From positions 40,054,294 through 40,118,293 of the forward strand of contig OZ038383.1 of NCBI GenBank assembly GCA_964036045.1: DNA of 64,000 nucleotides, in the 5' to 3' direction. Positions 41,965-52,698 of the stretch are shown here, piece after piece. The notes beneath the pieces were generated by a model that was not told the origin of the DNA, searched no databases, and saw only the letters and a program-made list of their open reading frames with translations. The translations under genes and the position numbers were made by a program. The first letter of the stretch is position 1; each line of letters opens with the position of its first letter. The DNA comes from Eutreptiella sp. 'Long Island Sound 2002' (taxonomy: Eukaryota; Euglenozoa; Euglenophyceae; Eutreptiales; Eutreptiaceae).

Positions 41965-44900
41965 CCCTGTGACACTACCGTGGCTCTCGTTCCATCGAGA
42001 GTCATGAAGGGGCATATAGTGACTGGTGAGATTCAAACCGAACTTTCCGTTCAGGTTGTTTTGCCCAATGGAGAACGCAAGGCCCTCCGTGTTTTGGTAG
42101 ATTTTGGGTGCCAAGCGGTCGCTTTGGCCAACCCCAATGTTTTTGGAGACCAACTCTCCGAAAAATATGAATCCCCCCAACGGAGGCGGCTACTCCAAGC
42201 AGATAATGAGACGCCTTTGCCAGGGGGGGACGAGCAAATAGACGTCAAAATTCAATTTACGGGGGTTGTGGATGGTAGTGTTTCACTTCCTCGTGTTGCC
42301 CAGTATGGCGTGTCCCCGTACCTTGTCCCGAATTTACCTTGGGATATGGTTTTGGGGCACCCATGGGGTTACGAACATTGTGTGAGCCATTTTGCCCGTT
42401 TCAATTGTTTGTACTCTCACCATCCAGTGCACCCCCGTTTTTGGATTGAGGACTTCCGTGAGGCTCCACGAACCGGCAAACCATTTTTGGTGAAACCCAT
42501 TCATGGTAAGGTGTCACGTCAGTCCGTGTGGGGCCTAACCGTTCCAGTCATTGGGGCGGTCGCTCCTACGCACCCTGCCCCGGCCATTGTGGTTACGCCC
42601 CCTGGTGGCGAACCGCCTAACCGTGTTGAGGCCGAGAAACACATATCCTATGCCTTGACCGCTTCCTCCGTGGCCCCCGTACAGGACCGGGCTTGTGCTT
42701 TGGAGCTCGTTGAATTTGCTCCCGAAGCCCTTGCCCGTGATGTTCTACCTACGCGGCGTGATGGGTCCATGTGGACCCAGTCTGACTATGGCCTCACGCC
42801 ATATTGGGCCGCACGTGTCAAAAAACAATTTGGCAAAAACCCCGACGTGGACGCCTTCAATAGGGTCCCGGGTATGGCCCAGGCTACCCGTTGGGTTTCG
42901 CCGCTTGAAGATTTCTTTTCCACTCCCGCGGACCCCTCCAAATTGTATTGGATGTGCCCTCCCTATCATCGGTTTTCCGATTGTGTTCGGAAAATTCGGC
43001 AAGAAAAACTACGAGCCATCGTCGTAGGGCCGAAGTGGACACATAGGGAGTGGTGGAAACCCCTTATGGAAATTACTTTGCAAGGGTACCACCTTCCTGG
43101 GCCAGAGACTAAAGCCTGTCTCTATCAGAATGACCACCTCACGCCCCTTCCTCAACGGGGTTGGTCCACGGTGGCGCTATACGTGGACGGTGGTATTGCG
43201 GAGGAAAATTTGGCGGCCACTAAATGTCATGTGGCCTCCGTTTTGGCACCGGCCGTCTCTAACCCCAACACGGATGGCGAGCCGGGCATGACCTCGGAGG
43301 AAGAGTCGGAGGATGAAAGGGTGCCTAACCATTTGGCTTCGTTGCGCACCCTCACGTACCAGGCGACCCATAAAAAACTCCTGGCACCCGTTACTCTTGA
43401 TCCTACCCCCGAAGATTTGGAGGCACAAGAATGCGTGCGTTCACGCATTGCGAAAATTGAACGAGAGTTATTGGGTGGGAGGGCCACTACCGTTAAGCGT
43501 TACCGAAAACGTAAAGGCGCCACACGATTGTTGGCGGCTTCTCGTGTGGGTGGCGTTGTCACCACCCAAGAGCCTATTGTGTCTCCGGAGGTGGAGCTCA
43601 TGAGGAAACGCATCCTCGCGGACTATGAGCGGGATGTTTTTAGTGGGGAGGTTCGTCTCCGTCCGGACCAGGAACACCCTAAGGTCCGTGGTACGGAGCG
43701 GTTGGGGTTTGCTAAACTTGACCTATACCCGAACGCCAAACCCAAGTCCGTGAAGCCTATACGGTTGGTGGGGGAGCGTGCTGCGGCGGAGCAAGAAATA
43801 GTGGAGGACTTTTTGGCTCGTGGCTGGATTGAGCCGTGCCCTGCCTCCGAATGGGCGTCCAACGGTTTCGTTGTGCCCAAGAAAGAGAAGGGAAAATGGC
43901 GCCTCGTGGTGGACTACCGCCAACTTAATGAGGCTACCTTGCCCGACGCACACCCCCTCCCCCTCATAGAAAACATGTTGGAAAATCAATCCAAACACAA
44001 GATTTTCACTATTGTGGACTTGAGTAAAGGGTTTCATCAAATTCCCCTTCACCCTGAATCCCGGGCTAAGACCGCCATGAACTTGGCGGGTAAGCGATAC
44101 CAATGGCGTGTTATGCCTATGGGTATCAAGAATGGGCCCGCTATTTTTCAACGGGTCATGGACCATGTTTTGCAGGGTTTGGATTGTGCGGACGTATATA
44201 TTGATGATATTATTATTGGTTCCTCCGGTGCGACGGAGGAGGAGCTATTGGCTAACCACGACCGCGACGTGCGTGCCGTGTTGGATAGGCTACGAAAAGA
44301 GGAGTTGGTTGCTTCGGTTAGCAAAACCGATTTCTTTGTTCGTTCGGTTGAGTTTTGTGGCCATGTGTTGGAAAATGGCACACGTCGGCCGGCGCCAGGG
44401 AAAATGTTGGCGCTTGAGCGTTGGGACAAACCGGATAATGTTCGGGAGCTCCGGGGGTTCTTGGGGCTCGCCAACTATTATTCGGGCTATGTCCACAACT
44501 ACGCCTCCATAGCTACCCCTTTGATTAATATGTTGAAGGATTTGCCTAAGCATAAGAATGGCAAAAAGATAGGCCTAACATGGAATGCTTCGGCTAACGA
44601 GGCCTTTTTGAAGCTCAAGCGTGCTATTACGGATATTGTTCCCCTCCAACTAGCCGATTGGGATAAGGACTTTGTCCTCACCCCGGACGCTAGTAATTGG
44701 GCGGTGGGGGCGGCCCTGCAGCAGGAAGGTCCCGATGGTGCCCTGCGCCCCCGTGCCTTTTTCTCCCGCAAGTTGTCAGGCAGTCAATTGAATTGGAGCC
44801 CTCGGGAGAAAGAATGCTACGCCATAGTGGCGGCGCTTTTAAAATGGCATGGTTGGGTGGGGAACAAGCGCGTGGAGGTCCGTACGGACCACCGTAGCCT

Positions 44901-46896
44901 TGAAAATTGGGCTACGGAGGACCTCAAAACCGTGGGGGGTCCCTCTCCACGCCAAGCACGTTGGCATGAATTGTTCTCTAAATTCGACCTCCATGTGGTT
45001 TACACTCCGGGGCCAGTGAACCCCGTGGGTGATTTCTTGTCCCGTTGGGCTTACCCTGCTAACCCGGCGTTGGGTGATGTGTCCATACATGGGACGGCCC
45101 AAGCGGCCGGGGATGTGCGGGACATGATGGCGGCCGAGAAGGAGGAACTTCTCGCCCGCCCCCTTGTATTTAGGGCGGTTGTGGCGCCCGTTGTTACTAG
45201 GTCTAAAGCGGCGCCTCGGGCTCAAGGGGCACCCGCGTGTGATCCACCCCCTCTGGCTTCGCCTCCAGTGGGGGGGGGGACGAAGCAAAAGAGAAAGCTT
45301 CGGAGACTGGAGCGAATTGTCAAGATAAAAAAATCTTGGAAGTCCCACAAGAAAGCAACTCCTATACATGGGGAGGATGCTCCCAATGTTTTTGAGATAA
45401 ATTGGGCTAAACACTACCCAAATTGTCAACGCTACAAACAAATGTGGCAGGATGCCTTGAATGGGAGCTTCCAAGATGGAGTGAGGTTGGTGGATAACAA
45501 GCTCGTCCGTAATGGACGGTGGTGTGTTCCTACGCCGCTAGTGCATCGTTTGGTAGCCGAATACCATGATGCATTTCACTTAACTACCTCCAGTGTGGAA
45601 AAACACTGGAAGGAAATTAACCATGGCGTGGAAGGTGAGGGGTTGTACAAAGCAGTGGAACTGCAATGTCAAACGTGTCCCTCATGTGCCATTCACACGC
45701 ATGACACCAAGCGCAAGCAAGGGTACATGACCCCTATGCCTATACCTATGGAGCCCATGGACTCCATAGCGCTTGATGTGTTTCACTACCCTTCCACCTC
45801 CCACGATGGAGAGGTGTATGACCGAATGCTCCTATGTATATGCCGGCTTTCCGGCTACCTCATCGCGATCCCTATTCCTAAACCCCGTCATGGAGACAAG
45901 GATGAAGAGCTAACGGGGAGAAGAGCGGCCCATTTGGTAATGGAGCGCTGGGTGGATAGGTTCGGAGCCCCTCTTGAAATATGCTCCGACCGTGGGCCAC
46001 ATTTTGTGAGCCAATATTTCCAAACCCTTTGTTCTAAGATTGGTGCCCGCTCGACTATGTGTCTCGCGGGTAGGCACCAAGGTAATGGCAAGGCCGAAAA
46101 TACTGGCAAGCAGCTAAGGCGTGCCGTTGCTAAAGCCATTACCTTGAAGAAAAAGAAAACTAATTGGGTAGAGGTTTTGCCCGCCGTTGTACGAGCGTGG
46201 CATGAGACTACAGGTCCTTCAGGTTATACACCTAACGAGATTGTGTTTGGTAAACACAACCGTACTAAGGGGCCTCCTCTTGCTGAGCCTAAGGGGGTGG
46301 CCCAAGACGCCGCTCACTACTTCCAACGGCGTGAGGAGCTTATTGCTCTTGCACGGAGGGCTATGATTCAAGTGCAAGAGACAATGGCTCGTAAGTATAA
46401 TAAGAGTAGGAGGATGTCCCCCAATTTCTCAAAAGGGGACCGCGTATGGGTCCGTCGCCAACGCAAAAATCTTGGCGATAAGACTTGTCCCTATTGGGAT
46501 GGGCCCTATGAGGTTGTGGCCAAGAAGGCGCACAACCTCTATGTTATTCAAGTGGACCAACGGAGGTTAGTTGACGTCCACGTTGATTGTTTAATAAAAA
46601 GGGTCAACTCCCCTCGCTCCCCCGTGCCTCTAAATTACACGGAGGAGGTTGCTAGGGTGCCCTCCCAGTTTGAGGAGGACACCTATAATGTCAAGAAGAT
46701 ATTAAGTCACCGTACTTACCGCAAGAGACTTCTCTTCAAGGTGCGGTGGGAGGGTTATACCAAAGATTGGGATACCGAGGAACCCGTTGAAACCTTCTTA
46801 CCGTCCTACAACAAAGTTTGGAGAGATTACTTGCAGAAACAGAATCTCACCCAAACCGTTGACATCCTTGCCCACCTTGGTGGACCGCTCTCATGA
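41920..46896 (+). CDS. F3 pol: PR, Dam-like domain, RT, RNase H, integrase, chromodomain
   Basis: The frame is open from the gag UAG; residues are numbered from 41980. The protease motif is LVDFGCQAV (D41-F42-G43), where D-T/S-G is expected. The Dam-like domain spans about 264-405: WTQSDYGLTPYWAARVKKQF, DVDAF, WMCPPYHRFSDCVRKI (CPPY 326-329), IVVGPKWTHREWW. RT has YIDD at 740-743; RNase H has TPDASNWAVGAAL. Integrase has D1266, D1337 and E1373. A chromodomain lies at about 1566-1626 (TYNVKKIL, FKVRWEGY). It ends at TGA. Apart from the odd protease motif, all catalytic residues expected for a mobile element are present. Confidence 0.93.
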   Translation, partial: ECPEAPPSKEENLGHPCDTTVALVPSRVMKGHIVTGEIQTELSVQVVLPNGERKALRVLVDFGCQAVALANPNVFGDQLSEKYESPQRRRLLQADNETPLPGGDEQIDVKIQFTGVVDGSVSLPRVAQYGVSPYLVPNLPWDMVLGHPWGYEHCVSHFARFNCLYSHHPVHPRFWIEDFREAPRTGKPFLVKPIHGKVSRQSVWGLTVPVIGAVAPTHPAPAIVVTPPGGEPPNRVEAEKHISYALTASSVAPVQDRACALELVEFAPEALARDVLPTRRDGSMWTQSDYGLTPYWAARVKKQFGKNPDVDAFNRVPGMAQATRWVSPLEDFFSTPADPSKLYWMCPPYHRFSDCVRKIRQEKLRAIVVGPKWTHREWWKPLMEITLQGYHLPGPETKACLYQNDHLTPLPQRGWSTVALYVDGGIAEENLAATKCHVASVLAPAVSNPNTDGEPGMTSEEESEDERVPNHLASLRTLTYQATHKKLLAPVTLDPTPEDLEAQECVRSRIAKIERELLGGRATTVKRYRKRKGATRLLAASRVGGVVTTQEPIVSPEVELMRKRILADYERDVFSGEVRLRPDQEHPKVRGTERLGFAKLDLYPNAKPKSVKPIRLVGERAAAEQEIVEDFLARGWIEPCPASEWASNGFVVPKKEKGKWRLVVDYRQLNEATLPDAHPLPLIENMLENQSKHKIFTIVDLSKGFHQIPLHPESRAKTAMNLAGKRYQWRVMPMGIKNGPAIFQRVMDHVLQGLDCADVYIDDIIIGSSGATEEELLANHDRDVRAVLDRLRKEELVASVSKTDFFVRSVEFCGHVLENGTRRPAPGKMLALERWDKPDNVRELRGFLGLANYYSGYVHNYASIATPLINMLKDLPKHKNGKKIGLTWNASANEAFLKLKRAITDIVPLQLADWDKDFVLTPDASNWAVGAALQQEGPDGALRPRAFFSRKLSGSQLNWSPREKECYAIVAALLKWHGWVGNKRVEVRTDHRSLENWATEDLKTVGGPSPRQARWHELFSKFDLHVVYTPGPVNPVGDFLSRWAYPANPALGDVSIHGTAQAAGDVRDMMAAEKEELLARPLVFRAVVAPVVTRSKAAPRAQGAPACDPPPLASPPVGGGTKQKRKLRRLERIVKIKKSWKSHKKATPIHGEDAPNVFEINWAKHYPNCQRYKQMWQDALNGSFQDGVRLVDNKLVRNGRWCVPTPLVHRLVAEYHDAFHLTTSSVEKHWKEINHGVEGEGLYKAVELQCQTCPSCAIHTHDTKRKQGYMTPMPIPMEPMDSIALDVFHYPSTSHDGEVYDRMLLCICRLSGYLIAIPIPKPRHGDKDEELTGRRAAHLVMERWVDRFGAPLEICSDRGPHFVSQYFQTLCSKIGARSTMCLAGRHQGNGKAENTGKQLRRAVAKAITLKKKKTNWVEVLPAVVRAWHETTGPSGYTPNEIVFGKHNRTKGPPLAEPKGVAQDAAHYFQRREELIALARRAMIQVQETMARKYNKSRRMSPNFSKGDRVWVRRQRKNLGDKTCPYWDGPYEVVAKKAHNLYVIQVDQRRLVDVHVDCLIKRVNSPRSPVPLNYTEEVARVPSQFEEDTYNVKKILSHRTYRKRLLFKVRWEGYTKDWDTEEPVETFLPSYNKVWRDYLQKQNLTQTVDILAHLGGPLS

Positions 46897-49800
46897 GCGT
46901 GCCACGAAAAGAAAACCCTAACCAATATGGATATATTATTGTTTGGGGAAGGGAGGAGAGAGCGAGAAGCGGTGGGAGACAGGAAAGAAGATGTGCATGC
47001 ACGGCGCGCTCCTCGGTTACAAAAATCCCCACCGGAGCAGGGCGGTGGGTACCGCAGGTTTACCCCACCGTCTACCTCTCTCACCGCTAAAGGCTTGAGA
47101 GTCCTTGGGGTGGGGTGGCGTGGCATATAGCCTGGGGCGGAAGTGGGACGTGTTCTTTCGGGGGTCTTAATGCCATTCAAACCCCTATCCTTGGGTCTTA
47201 CTGAAGCACTCCTACCACCACCAGGACTACTGCCGTCAGTCCTGCCCACGATGACGCCCCCTGTCAAGGGTGCTAACAACGTGGCAAGCACTTCCCGAAG
47301 ACTCTGCCGGGTTGTGCGCATGGTGGTGTTTGCAAGGTTTCGGAGTGCCGCCCCGTACCGAAACCACGACCCCAAGACCGTCCCTGACCCGTGACCCAAG
47401 CCAACGAGCTAAATCATTTGCTCAAAATGGCGAAGGCTTGAAAACTTCGTTGGGTTGGCGGGTACAACCCATTTTCCCTTTTTGTGTTGGGCGTGATGGT
47501 TTTCCACCGATTTGCCCTTGTCCACACGAGGGTAGGTATACAGGGTACGAAGTACTCGTGTGGCTCACATTACGTGGAAAAAATTTCGTGGCGTGCAAAA
47601 TTGCCACTACATACGGCGAGGACTTAAGCCTAGAGGGAGGGGTCGTCCTCTACAATACAAGTATTCTAATATGAATTGCAATGGGTGCCTTTGCCCCGTC
47701 ACTCTATGAGTGGGTGGGGTCTTCAAAGGCAAAGAGTGGCGTTGCGGATTTGGGCCGTCTCCGCCGCCTGGGTATTCGTCCCCGGTCGCTATGCGTGCCC
47801 GGGTTGGGAGTGGGTACCCTCCATTGCCATTGCATGGGGCCGCATGCTGGCTGGGTGTGCTCTTCATGTCCTTGATGAATTTCGCGGGGGAATTCCTGCC
47901 TGCAACGAGAGGGAGCGAACAATATGATGAAAAGGGCGAGTGTGCACACGCATATGTTTATGAGAGAATATGTATATTAATGTTTTCTCTAGAGTTCCCC
48001 TCGAGTGGACTTGGATTTCCACAACACCCCAGGGGTCCTCTATCCCAACACCCAACCAAACGGGTTAGGATATGGGCGTGGCATTTTTCTTTATAGAGAC
48101 CCGTGCGTGGACTTGGATTTCCACAACACACACGAGTCTCTCTGTCCGAGACACACCAAAACCGGGTGTGCCCGTGGCCAATGGTAGCGTGTGTGTGCGC
48201 ATGCCATTAATTTAGTTACGGGATTATATGGTTGCCTATTACGTTGGTTATCACCCGCCCCCCGAACAAGCAAGACCTAGGTTGACACCTACCTTTGGGG
48301 TTTTGTAGCCGTGTACACCGGCCCAAGTTTACACACGGAGGTGTAAACATGAATCCGTCATACACGGTGTAGAGGGGTTGGGGGAGTAAAACTCCTTCGG
48401 GGCGTGTCATCGTGCCCCCGGGGAGCAGGGTGGGCTGATACACCAGCGGGACCGTACGGGCGACCTCCCCAATTTGCAACCTGGAGGTGACCCCCTGCGC
48501 TACGGCCCGCCGGTGGCACACCCACCGACAAAGGTAACACGCAAGCTAACCTAAGTGTTTATACGCACGCCCCCAAGACACACACGAACACCAAGCAACA
48601 AGGTGGCGTATCTATACACCTGTTCTATTGTGGATATGCTTACTGTTTGTTGTGTGTACGTGAGTAGTTTGTGGAAGCTCTTGCACGTGCCGTATGTGTG
48701 GAGCGCCACCATCACGTGCCCCAAGGCCGCCACCGCGAGACCCACACTCTGCGATGCCCTCCGGGCAAGTGTGTGCCCCCGGGCCCTGCCAGTGGGTGTG
48801 CGCGCACAAGTGTGTCTTGTGTTTGTCGGCGTGCATCGCTCTATTATGTGTATATGTGATATATATACGTGGTATGGCTCCTAGGTGGGGGGTTAGCAGT
48901 GAGGTCAGGTTATTATTACATGGTTATGAGGTTTGTCTATTTAAGTGTGTCTACTCACACCCTCATCCCATCTCCGTACCTCCTCCTTTACCCTCTAAGT
49001 GGTGCATCACGTGTGACACGTATGCTACAATTAAACAGGGACAAGGACACGGCCCTTGGCTGAGCCGTGCCCATCCACACACAAGCCACAGCCGTGGCGT
49101 CGCACGATCTGTAAGGCTCGCCGGCCTTTCCAACTCCTTTATTTTTGTTCTTTGTTGGCGGGTCTGTTTGACAAGTGGGCCTTTGGCTAGGCCTTGTCTC
49201 GGTCTTTTGCAAGCAAGTAATCAAGCAAGTTTACATCTTACAAGCAAGAGCTCACTCATTACTACAAGCGTTGCGGGCAAGCACATCAAGAACATCAAGC
49301 ACATCAAGCCCTCATAAACGATCTAAAGCACGTGGGTGCAAGGTGTGGGCATCGTACCCGTGTTTTAGTTTGGGCCTAAGTGATCGCCGATCATTTACCC
49401 TGAGGCCATCGTGACCTCTTTCCTCTAATTATTGAGCTACCGCGCGCACGGTGGGCCATCGTGGCCGTGTTTGTTAAGTGGCCTAGGCATGCACAAGACA
49501 GTGGCGAGCACAAGTCAGTCATGCATCCCTGACCTCTACTTTTGTTTCCCCACGTGCTCCCTGCTGCAGGCACAGTCCTAAGTTGCTGTCAGTGTCTCCT
49601 GTCCCTGTTGCTGGCTTTTCTTTGTCAAAAGTATAAATTTGGCACTGTCGCGTCGCGCCGCTTCGCATGTACCATTACCTTCAGTTTTGTTTAAAAGTGT
49701 GATTTCACTTTGCCTTTAGTTTTAATTCTTTGAAAAACTACCTGCCCTTACCTGCTGGACCCCACATGCCTCATGCGACACGCAGGGACCAGACTCTACG

Positions 49801-50061
49801 CGCAACAGCTCGCGATTTCGCCTACTACTTATTGCGGGACCTGCGGGATCCCGTTCCTCAATTTGTGTATTTCGGCGGTGGTTCGATTCCCGGCAATCGA
49901 AGCTACTTCAGCGGTCGTGTGGCCGGCTCCGAGATTGCCTGCGTAGGTTCGATTCCCTATGGGAGGGGATACACTAACCTGTGATTTGCTGCTGTTTGTG
50001 ACTGCTACGTTCCTCTTGGGCATGTACTTCCTGCCCGTGGCAGTCGTTTTAAGTGGGGGGG
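46897..50061 (+). other. F3 3' untranslated region and polypurine tract
   Basis: This 3.2-kb stretch between pol and 3' LTR has no convincing gene. It includes a 23-bp repeat with an internal hairpin, GTGGACTTGGATTTCCAC, at 48005 and 48107, and two GGTTCGATTCCC words near 49880 and 49948. It ends with AAGTGGGGGGG, the polypurine tract, at the LTR. Long 3' untranslated regions are unusual for Ty3 elements but fit this family, as F2 also has one of 1 kb. Confidence 0.6.
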
Positions 50062-50405
50062 TGAAGCAGGTCACAACCCTACCCTGGCATTTTACCCCTA
50101 AGGGAGCATTATTTGGCCCTATATATGGGATATATGTGGGATAGGGTATATCATATTCCATTTCCTTGTTAGGAACATAGGATGTGGGATAGATAAGGCA
50201 ATCATGGATGTTTAGTAGATATATGAATTAGTGGATGATAGGGTGGATTTCTCATATGTGCATATCAGGTATTTCATTGGCTATGTGTACCATATCTGTG
50301 TGCAGGATACTATTCAGTCAACACTATCGTTATGTCTTCGGTGCCAAGCAATGTTGCTGCCCATGCCACTGCGACCTCTGCTCCTGACCACCCGGTCTGG
50401 TTTCA
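50062..50405 (+). repeat. F3 3' LTR (344 bp)
   Basis: Same length and, by eye, same sequence as the 5' LTR. The in-LTR ATG (50332) starts a frame running 232 bases into flanking DNA (to 50637). Confidence 0.95.
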
Positions 50406-51402
50406 AGGGAAGGATGATTGGTGCACTGCAGCAAATTTTTTTCGCCCAGCTAAACAGGGCGCAGATCACACACACATGGGGTTTCCAAACGACTTGGCCA
50501 TGGACAACGCTTATTACACGCTGCGGCTCAACACACATGTGCACTCCCTCCTCCAAGCCCTGTCAGGGAAACGTGCATGGGCGTCCCTGTCAGGCCACAG
50601 CAGCCTAGTGGCGCTGTGTTCGCTTGTCTTTTCATAGGTGGGCCACTACGACCAGAATCTTCATGGTCACCGCCACCCAATAGTGCGTGCAGGGGTTAGG
50701 GTCAGCAAGCCTGGTAGATACTGAATGCGGTTGTGCTCAACCTACCTTCGAAGGCTGGTGCTGGCAATAGTGACTGTAGTCTAGTGGTGTCACCAGCTCC
50801 GCATGTTTTTCGTCGCAAACAGGGCAGTGTGTTAGTTTTTGGCCTTTAGAAAAACGGGCGTTTTGTATGCCCTTAGCAAACTTGGTCACCCCCTGCCTCT
50901 CTAGTAGGTAAGACATTTGCCCTTCACCTAAAGGATAGGCGCCAGCAAAGAAAGTGGGCCCCATAGGAGTGGTACCGGTAGCTAACTAGGACCTTTGGTC
51001 CGACATCAGTGAAGGCCGATGATGGCAGCCACGCTGGAGAGAGAAGTGAGACACACACAGAACGTAGCACACTTAGGGGTATGGTAACAACGACAAAGCG
51101 GGTAGAACCCCATGCGTCTGGACCAGTTAGGACTCCTAACTGTGGGCGCGCTTGTCCCCAAGGAGGGTGGACACGCCTTGACTTTCATTACCTTGCTTGC
51201 CATTCGGCCCTGGTCTAGAGCTGGTCTGGAGCTCTACCGGAGTCCTAAACCTGTCCTGGCACACACTGAGTAGGCTCAGCCGTCACCACAAGAGTGCTCA
51301 CCGCCCCTGGGAGGTTAGAAAAGAGACGGGGTTGCGAGTAAAGGGCCTCAACTGTTTTCCCAATGCCAGGAAAGGGGAAACCCAGTTCACACCCTAGCTT
51401 GA
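50406..51402. other. Flank between F3 and LINE L
   Basis: The first 230 bases hold an open + frame (GKDDWCTAANFFRPAKQG ...) that could be an exon cut by F3. A minus-strand ORF with Cys/His residues is listed separately. The rest has no clear feature; it may be the 5' untranslated part of LINE L. Confidence 0.3.
50737..50964 (-). CDS. Possible exon with Cys/His zinc-binding pattern
   Basis: A 75-codon minus-strand frame reads smoothly and contains HCPVCDEKHAELVTP followed by YSHYCQH, a possible CxxC...H...CxH zinc site. On the minus strand the coding part is followed by AAG|GTAGGT, a good splice donor, at about 50745-50739. It may be an exon of a host or transposon gene. No family recognised. 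Confidence 0.35.
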   Translation of the reverse strand: MGPTFFAGAYPLGEGQMSYLLERQGVTKFAKGIQNARFSKGQKLTHCPVCDEKHAELVTPLDYSHYCQHQPSKVG

Positions 51403-52192
51403 AAAAGAGGGAAAAAATACTTTCTGAGTGTCTATTTTTTTTCGATTGACCCTCAGAATTTTGTTGATGGATCCACCAGTAGTCTAGGCTATTCGGTGAT
51501 TGGTGAAAATCCTGGGCTGTTCAAGTTCTGGAGCAATTTCCGTAGTTTTCTGATCATCAACTCAATTCCCGAGGCCAAATTCACGCTTGCCGCCTTTCAA
51601 TTAACACCACGCCGCCATTTCGTTCATCCCGAGAGCATCATGAATTTCACCCTACTTGGGAGCTCCAAAGCCGCCGATGACGGCCTTTCAACGCTATTTA
51701 ACTATTCGCCGTCACACTTCTTTCAAAAACACCAAGTCTCAAATTCGCCGCTACAAACACGCTTTCCATCACGCCAATTTGAGGCCGTTGACAGCAAAAT
51801 ATTTGACACACGCCAACGCATTTTCGTTTCCGAAGTCTACCGCTGTCTTCAAGACTACTCTGAGTTTTATCTGGATGTGGAGGGCACCGATATTCAATCC
51901 GCCTTTGTTGGGAGCAACTCCACGGATATTCTAGACTGAGGCCGGGTCTCTTCCGTCGCACACAATAACTACAACGAGCTTGAAAAGCTGTTATTCAAAC
52001 ACAAGCGCTTTTACCTAAAGCCATACGAGTTGCACTACCCTCAAACCGAAGCCAAGAAGTCTCCACCTACCGCCACCCCGTGGGCTAAACAATTAAGAAC
52101 CGTGCTAGATAAAGCCTAAGAAGAGAACAAAGACCTCAAAGGATGGTTCTTTATTCCGGCGTGGGACGCTCAAGTGATGGCCGCCACCTTTC
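51403..52192 (+). pseudogene. LINE L N-terminal ORF, first part
   Basis: The frame is open from 51403 (NFVDGSTSSLGYSVIGENPG, FKFWSNFRSFLIINSIP) to the junction with element E (FIPAWDAQVMAATF). It carries in-frame TGA 51937-51939 and TAA 52117-52119, with protein-like sequence continuing after each. No ATG is visible near the start. The protein has no domain I recognise. A pyrimidine run and CAG at about 51432-51456 look like a splice acceptor, perhaps by chance. Confidence 0.55.
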
Positions 52193-52698
52193 TGTAAAGG
52201 GAAGCTCAGGACAGGACAGAACAAGGTTGGTTTCTTCTGTGGACCTCTGCATTTGGCAGGGTCAGGATTACAGCAATTATGTCTAATTTTTGTTTGTTGT
52301 GCATGACATAGCCCCATATAAGTTATTTGCTGTGGTGCGTCGCAGATGCCGCTATTTGGGCACTGCAGGGCACGCGTGCGCACTGATTTGTGCATTGTTT
52401 TCTTTCTGAGAAGCACTGATTTTTATTATAAAAAGATCTGATTTTGTAGGATTTTAGCATGTTTACAGTGTATGTATTGTGCTGAGCGTCCATTATTGTT
52501 TAGGCCATGAAACGGCTTATCTGTTGAATCACTCCGTATCACCAAGTCAAGATTGATCAACTCATTTGATTTATTGCGTGCGGCAATTACAAGAAGGGCG
52601 TCGTTTCAAGGTTTTCAAAATGGGACTGCAGGAGATTCAAAATGAGAGGTTTGAAAATTCTGAGTACTGGCCGAAACAAGACTCTGAGGTCTTGAAAT
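52193..52698 (+). repeat. Element E repeat Ra, left copy
   Basis: 506 bp, from TGTAAAGGGAAGC to GGTCTTGAAAT. The right copy is 55182-55687 with about one visible difference (CTGATTTGTG against CTGAATTGTG). It contains the ATG of the gag-like ORF. Confidence 0.92.

Larger units (their letters stand above)
37551..50405 (+). mobile_element. F3: complete young Ty3/gypsy chromovirus (12.9 kb)
   Basis: The 344-bp LTRs appear identical by eye. They start TG and end CA, and are flanked by a 4-bp duplication AGGG (37547-37550 and 50406-50409). Inside: an initiator-Met primer-binding site, gag (one frame change), a UAG, a 1638-codon pol, a 3.2-kb untranslated stretch and a polypurine tract. Identical LTRs and an open pol indicate a very recent insertion. 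Confidence 0.95.

Noticed and set aside
49875-49965. Two GGTTCGATTCCC words, like tRNA B boxes
   Set aside because: Flanking bases do not form T-arm, anticodon or acceptor stems, and no A box is found at the right distance; at most a SINE-like relic.
37551-50405. Prokaryotic operon or prophage reading of the long ORFs
   Set aside because: LTRs, primer-binding site, chromodomain and Ty3-type domain order show a eukaryotic retrotransposon.
51432-51456. Splice acceptor before the LINE N-terminal ORF
   Set aside because: LINEs are normally unspliced and the frame is open on both sides, so this is not called as a feature.
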